Source: Paenibacillus sp.
Lineage (GTDB): Bacteria; Bacillota; Bacilli; Paenibacillales; NBRC-103111
Direction of reading: 5' to 3'
Assembly: GCA_029239545.1 (NCBI GenBank)
Contig: JARBUQ010000109.1
Location: 1-9,971 of the forward strand
Length of the DNA: 9,971 nucleotides
The translations under genes and the position numbers were made by a program. A model generated the notes under the pieces. It was not told the origin of the DNA. It worked only from the letters and a program-made list of their open reading frames with translations, and searched no databases. Positions 6,383 to 9,971 of this stretch are shown here, piece by piece; positions within the stretch are counted from its first letter, which is position 1, and each line of letters opens with the position of its first letter.

Positions 6383-9300
6383 TCAATGCCCCTTTGTCTG
6401 AATATGAAAAGATACTACAGTGCCGCTTCCCACCTTGCTCTCTATCTCAAGACCTCTTCCATACACACTGCGAAGACGCCTATCGATATTGCTTAGTCCC
6501 ACCCCTACACGCTCTTCAGTTTGCTGCTCGGAAGATCGGTTGAGTAATTCGGCCAGCTTGGCTTGCGTCATGCCCAGTCCGTCATCCTGTACGCATACAA
6601 CGAACCCTTCATCCGAGGACTTTATGGTCAAAATAATTGTCCCACCTTCTATTCGCTTCAGCACCCCATGCCTGATTGCATTCTCCATGAGGGGCTGAAT
6701 CGTGAGAGGCGGCAAACGCAGGTTCATCAAAGCATGCTCTATATCATATTCAATCACTAATCTATCGTCGAATCTGCTCTGTTCGATTTGCACATAAGCA
6801 TGGACAAGCTCAAGCTCACTGGCGAGACTGACAAATTGTTCAGTACCAGTTAGATCGAAGCTCTTACGCAAATAATTGCTTAAGTGAGTCAGCAATTCGG
6901 CTGCCTTCTCCCCGTCAACATAACAAAATGAAATAATAGCGTTCAAAGCATTATACAGAAAATGAGGCCTGATCTGGGACTGAAGGAATGCTATTTCGGA
7001 AGCGAGCGCATGACGAACAGATTGGCGCATCTGCAAAAGCGTTCCCACCCGCGCTCTTACTTCCTCAGCAGAGAACGGCTTGGTTACAAAATCATTTGCT
7101 CCGGCCGCAAAGCCAGCTACCAGATCCTCGGGACTGTTTCTAGCCGTGAGCATAATTACAGGCAGCTCAATTAGCGGATACTGCTTGCGAATTTGTCTGC
7201 ACACCTCATACCCTGACATTCTTGGCATGGTCACATCAAGCAGGACCAGCGAGATATCCCTATGCTTGCTCAGAAGCTGAAGGGCTTCCTGTCCATCCGT
7301 TGCTGTCAATATCCGGCATGACGAGCTGCTGAACATGTTCGTTAATACTTGCAGATTGGAGGGCTGATCATCCACTGCCAATATGGTAACCTGCTCAGTA
7401 GTGGGGGGTCTGTCTTGTTCGATAGGTCGGGTTGCCGCTGTCATAGCCCTGACTCTCCATCCGTCGGAAGGCTTCCTTAATGTGGCATCCTCACGATCAG
7501 ACCCGGCATCTGAATGAATAGTGTCAGCCTCCGCAATGGGAAGAGTGAGCTTAAACCGGGTCCCCACTTCCTGCTGCGACCATTCTACCTCAAGCGTTCC
7601 GTGCATTAACTCTGCCAATCGCCGCGATATGGATAGTCCTAGCCCGGTCCCCCCGTATTCTGCCGCGATATTAGCTTCACCCTGATCATAGCTGTCGAAT
7701 ATGGATTCCCATTGCTCAGGAGGAATCCCGATGCCCGTATCCTCGACAGTTATTTTCACCGTTCGAGCGTTCACTTGGACCGCATCTATTACAATCAATC
7801 CTTCAGAAGTAAATTTCACAGCATTGCCAAGCAGGTTGAAGAGAATTTGCCTGAATCGATTCTCATCTGCAGCTACCAGTGAAATCCCGTCTTCAATCCG
7901 GTTATGGATGCTGAATCTCTTCCCTTCTACCATATAAGCAAAAGTCTCAAGAGTAACCTCTACGGTAGACTTGATATCGAGTGGTACCAGACGAAGATGA
8001 ATTTCATCACGCTTAATCGCTTCGAGATCGAGGATGTCACGAACGAGCGAGGAAAGCCTGCGTGAAATCGAGAGCATCATGTACAGGTTGCCGCGATTGA
8101 GCTCGGTCATTTCTCCTCCGCGTTCCTCCAGCATGAATTGGGTCATGTTGATTAGACCATTAAGAGGTGTCTGAAATTCATGAGAGGTGCGAACGAGGAA
8201 CTCGTCCTTCAGCTTATCGGCGCTGCGCAACTGATCGGTTACCTGTTCAATCGTCGTAAATGCTTCGGCGTATCGATGTGCAAGCATAAGGGCTACCAGA
8301 ATACTGAACAAGAGCATACAGATTGTTCCTAGCAAGTACTGGTTGGTCCATCCCATCAGGAACATCCCGAAATCCTGGAAGCTTAACATCAACACGAATA
8401 TGGCCATCGTCAATATTCTTACATTCCTCTGACCGAAGCTTCCATACTGTCCGCGAATGTAAGATAAATATAACAGGGAGGTCATTGCAGCATATAAAAA
8501 AAACTGGACAAACCCGAATGCAGGAGTAGCTTGTGTAAAGATATGAAAAGGCGTTACCAGAATAATTGTTATAAATGTTCCGCTTGTCAATAGAATCATC
8601 CGTACAATCCATAACGGGATAAGCTCCACGCCCACAGCGCGAATGAAGAAAGCCAGGAATATAAGCGCCAAATATTGAGACATCGTTTGCACTTTATACG
8701 AGAGCTCAAAGGACAGCCATGGAGTAAAATGCATGAATAGCTTAGTCCCATAGCTTGCATATGCCGTGGCAGCACCTAAGCAGTATAACCCGAACCAAAG
8801 GAATCCTCTTTCCTGACGCCTCCATACGAATATACTGAGATGATACAACCCGATCAGCAGGAGCGCCAGAATAACAGTCAGCTCATATCCAAAAAAATCA
8901 GCATCTCGCCTGCTTATATCCTGCGCTTTGCCCATATAAATACTATCGACAAAGCCGCCGAACGGTGCATCGAAATTAGCCACCTGTACAACAATTTCTG
9001 CCTGATCGCCCTCAATTGCAAAAAATACAGGGTAAGGCTGGTTCTCGGGTATGTAGCTTGCACGGTCCAAACCGGGAACACCGCTTCCCCCTACGCTTAC
9101 TCCGTTCACAAACACTTGACTGGCCATTCTTATGTAAGAAACCCGAATACCGTATGTAATAGCGGATGGCTTAAGCTTAACCAGTAAGCGATAAGTGGCT
9201 GCTCCCTTTTTTTCCATTTCCTCTAGTCTCTCAACACCTTTGCGCCAATGAGAAGGGACTGGAAAATATTCGAAATCTCCATCGGGCGCACCCGTTTCGT

Positions 9301-9511
9301 ACAGCCGATTCCACGTAAACTGCCATTCCCCATCCAGAGGAATCATGCCGTCCTTCGTAAAATCCCATTGGGTCAAATCCAATACACCCTGCTTGGCCGT
9401 GGGCAGCGAGCTGTTATCCCGCGATACCGCCTGGAAGATATAGTAAGTCACGCTCGCTATAATGACACATAACAACATTGCAACGAGCTTACTGATCGTT
9501 CTCCAATTCAT
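6383..9511 (-). CDS. 7TM-DISM hybrid histidine kinase with two kinase modules
   Basis: Membrane sensor kinase of 1042 residues. Order: N-terminal anchor helix (8-24); extracytoplasmic beta-sandwich sensor (about 42-195) with PLDGEWQFTWN, typical of 7TM-DISM kinases; seven-helix membrane region (about 208-412); HisKA with phosphoacceptor H444 in TSHEFQTPLNG; first HATPase with N563 (LLGNAVKFT), DTGIGI (591-596) and GGTGLGLS (620-627); polar linker (about 660-706); receiver with D714-D715, D759, T789 and K811; LytS-type kinase domain with H850 in PHFLYNALN; second HATPase with N944 (MENAIRHG), DDGLGM (976-981) and GVGLSNIDRRL. All catalytic residues look intact in both modules. The ATG at 9511 follows AGAGGAG (9523-9529) at 11 bases. 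It heads a two-gene operon with the response regulator. Such sensors are often linked to carbohydrate or small-molecule sensing; the ligand here is unknown. Confidence 0.95.
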   Translation of the reverse strand: MNWRTISKLVAMLLCVIIASVTYYIFQAVSRDNSSLPTAKQGVLDLTQWDFTKDGMIPLDGEWQFTWNRLYETGAPDGDFEYFPVPSHWRKGVERLEEMEKKGAATYRLLVKLKPSAITYGIRVSYIRMASQVFVNGVSVGGSGVPGLDRASYIPENQPYPVFFAIEGDQAEIVVQVANFDAPFGGFVDSIYMGKAQDISRRDADFFGYELTVILALLLIGLYHLSIFVWRRQERGFLWFGLYCLGAATAYASYGTKLFMHFTPWLSFELSYKVQTMSQYLALIFLAFFIRAVGVELIPLWIVRMILLTSGTFITIILVTPFHIFTQATPAFGFVQFFLYAAMTSLLYLSYIRGQYGSFGQRNVRILTMAIFVLMLSFQDFGMFLMGWTNQYLLGTICMLLFSILVALMLAHRYAEAFTTIEQVTDQLRSADKLKDEFLVRTSHEFQTPLNGLINMTQFMLEERGGEMTELNRGNLYMMLSISRRLSSLVRDILDLEAIKRDEIHLRLVPLDIKSTVEVTLETFAYMVEGKRFSIHNRIEDGISLVAADENRFRQILFNLLGNAVKFTSEGLIVIDAVQVNARTVKITVEDTGIGIPPEQWESIFDSYDQGEANIAAEYGGTGLGLSISRRLAELMHGTLEVEWSQQEVGTRFKLTLPIAEADTIHSDAGSDREDATLRKPSDGWRVRAMTAATRPIEQDRPPTTEQVTILAVDDQPSNLQVLTNMFSSSSCRILTATDGQEALQLLSKHRDISLVLLDVTMPRMSGYEVCRQIRKQYPLIELPVIMLTARNSPEDLVAGFAAGANDFVTKPFSAEEVRARVGTLLQMRQSVRHALASEIAFLQSQIRPHFLYNALNAIISFCYVDGEKAAELLTHLSNYLRKSFDLTGTEQFVSLASELELVHAYVQIEQSRFDDRLVIEYDIEHALMNLRLPPLTIQPLMENAIRHGVLKRIEGGTIILTIKSSDEGFVVCVQDDGLGMTQAKLAELLNRSSEQQTEERVGVGLSNIDRRLRSVYGRGLEIESKVGSGTVVSFHIQTKGH

Positions 9512-9645
9512 CTGATTATCGGCTCCTCTGCCGCCTTGCTTTCATCGGACCAATCTTGACTCGTTCAATTGAATACATGATTGGATTGCAGATTTACCGT
9601 AACATAAGAAATGGTAGTCGTACAAGAACAAAATAATGAAGGGGA

Positions 9646-9678
9646 CTGATTATTAGGATGCTTAACTTTAATAATCGG
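9646..9678. repeat. AT-rich inverted repeat, possible operator
   Basis: Arms CTGATTATTA (9646-9655) and TAATAATCGG (9669-9678) are complementary at 9 of 10 positions around a 13-base spacer. It lies about 135 bases before the kinase start. It is not followed by a T run, so a protein-binding site is likelier than a terminator. The binding protein is unknown. Confidence 0.4.
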
Positions 9679-9760
9679 TCGCTAGCAGCCGAGTAACGCG
9701 AGGTCTATGCAGTGTTCGACGTGGGCGGGGATAGACAGTTTGAATAATAGTAATTTTGTT

Positions 9761-9793
9761 AGAAAAACTTGACTGGAAGTTTACCAGTCAGGT
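9761..9793 (-). terminator. Intrinsic terminator on the minus strand
   Basis: Read on the minus strand, ACCTGACTGG pairs with CCAGTCAAGT through ten base pairs (one G-U) around a seven-base loop and runs straight into TTTTTC. It would stop transcripts entering from the right of the window, either from a gene beyond the edge or from a leader of the kinase operon. On the plus strand the hairpin has no T run. Confidence 0.65.
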
Positions 9794-9862
9794 CGTTGGA
9801 GGCAGAGATCAGTTAGGTGCTGGAGGGCAGGCAGATGGGCTCCGAGCTTATGCTTACGATGT

Positions 9863-9879
9863 AGTTTTCTTCGAAAACT
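9863..9879. repeat. Short perfect hairpin
   Basis: AGTTTTC (9863-9869) and GAAAACT (9873-9879) are perfectly complementary around TTC. There is no T run after it on either strand. It sits next to the larger stem-loop at 9888-9940 and probably belongs to the same structured element. Confidence 0.5.
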
Positions 9880-9887
9880 TTCGGCTG

Positions 9888-9940
9888 TTGTCCTTGGGTT
9901 CCCTTGATTAATTTTTTTAGAGGTTAGAACCCAAAGACAA
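9888..9940. repeat. Long stem-loop, possible dispersed intergenic repeat
   Basis: TTGTCCTTGGGTTC (9888-9901) and GAACCCAAAGACAA (9927-9940) are complementary at 13 of 14 positions, with a 25-base T-rich loop in which CCT (9902-9904) and AGG (9921-9923) can also pair. Neither strand has a T run after the stem, so it is not a simple terminator. It resembles structured intergenic repeats that I recall from Paenibacillus genomes, but only one copy is in this window, so repetition is not shown here. Confidence 0.4.
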
Positions 9941-9971
9941 AGGCGAACACTTCGTTTCTCCGCTCCACCTG

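Larger units (their letters stand above)
9512..9971. other. Non-coding stretch upstream of the kinase gene
   Basis: No frame on either strand gives a protein with recognisable domains, and only very short frames are present. The stretch holds the kinase ribosome-binding site (9523-9529), an AT-rich inverted repeat (9646-9678), a minus-strand terminator (9761-9793) and stem-loops near the right edge (9863-9940). I found no convincing sigma-A promoter for the kinase operon; candidate -10 hexamers exist but none has a fitting -35. No tRNA cloverleaf was seen. Confidence 0.6.

Noticed and set aside
8247..8612. Minus-strand frame of 121 codons inside the kinase gene
   Set aside because: It is an alternative frame of the seven-helix region of the kinase, with no independent start signal or domain.
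9659..9697. Twelve-codon plus-strand frame that could be a leader peptide
   Set aside because: No downstream gene on that strand in the window, a weak ribosome-binding site, and too short to support.
9888..9940. Long stem-loop read as a terminator or T-box/riboswitch
   Set aside because: Neither strand has a T run after the stem, and I could not find a T-box sequence or a known riboswitch core.
1..9971. CRISPR array, insertion sequence, tRNA or rRNA
   Set aside because: No regularly spaced repeats, transposase-like protein, cloverleaf or rRNA-like sequence was seen.

Overview
The window looks like a chromosomal segment of a low- to mid-GC Gram-positive spore-former, most likely Paenibacillus or a close relative. 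The reasons are strong Shine-Dalgarno sites close to AAGGAGGTG, frequent GTG starts, a YtrA-type short GntR regulator with YtrB-like and NatA/YhaQ-like ABC ATPases, and a very large 7TM-DISM hybrid histidine kinase paired with a receiver plus SARP-like response regulator. This is inference from gene content; there is no rRNA or tRNA here to test it.

Region 1 (1-4083, minus strand) is a tightly packed five-gene operon read from right to left. The order is a six-helix ABC-2-like membrane protein, a short GntR repressor, a YtrB-like ATPase, a NatA/YhaQ-like ATPase, and a NatB/YhaP-like permease that runs off the left edge. Genes are separated by 30 bases or fewer, or overlap. The layout suggests two export-type ABC complexes under one repressor encoded inside the operon.

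Region 2 (4084-4221) is a divergent control region. It holds a good sigma-A promoter for the minus-strand operon. An inverted repeat with 10-base arms and a 13-base spacer covers the -10 and start site, as expected for a YtrA-family operator. A probable extended -10 promoter points the other way.

Region 3 (4222-5181, plus strand) is a luciferase-like flavin-dependent oxidoreductase gene. It is followed at 5182-5253 by two near-identical 27-base hairpin repeats that probably act as terminators between convergent genes.

Region 4 (5259-9511, minus strand) is a two-gene signalling operon. A 1042-residue hybrid kinase carries two complete kinase modules, one HisKA type and one LytS type, with a receiver between them. 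Its gene is followed after 5 bases by a response regulator with REC, winged-helix and bacterial transcriptional activation domains.

Region 5 (9512-9971) has no convincing gene. It holds an AT-rich inverted repeat, a minus-strand intrinsic terminator and, at the right edge, a cluster of stem-loops that resembles a dispersed intergenic repeat.
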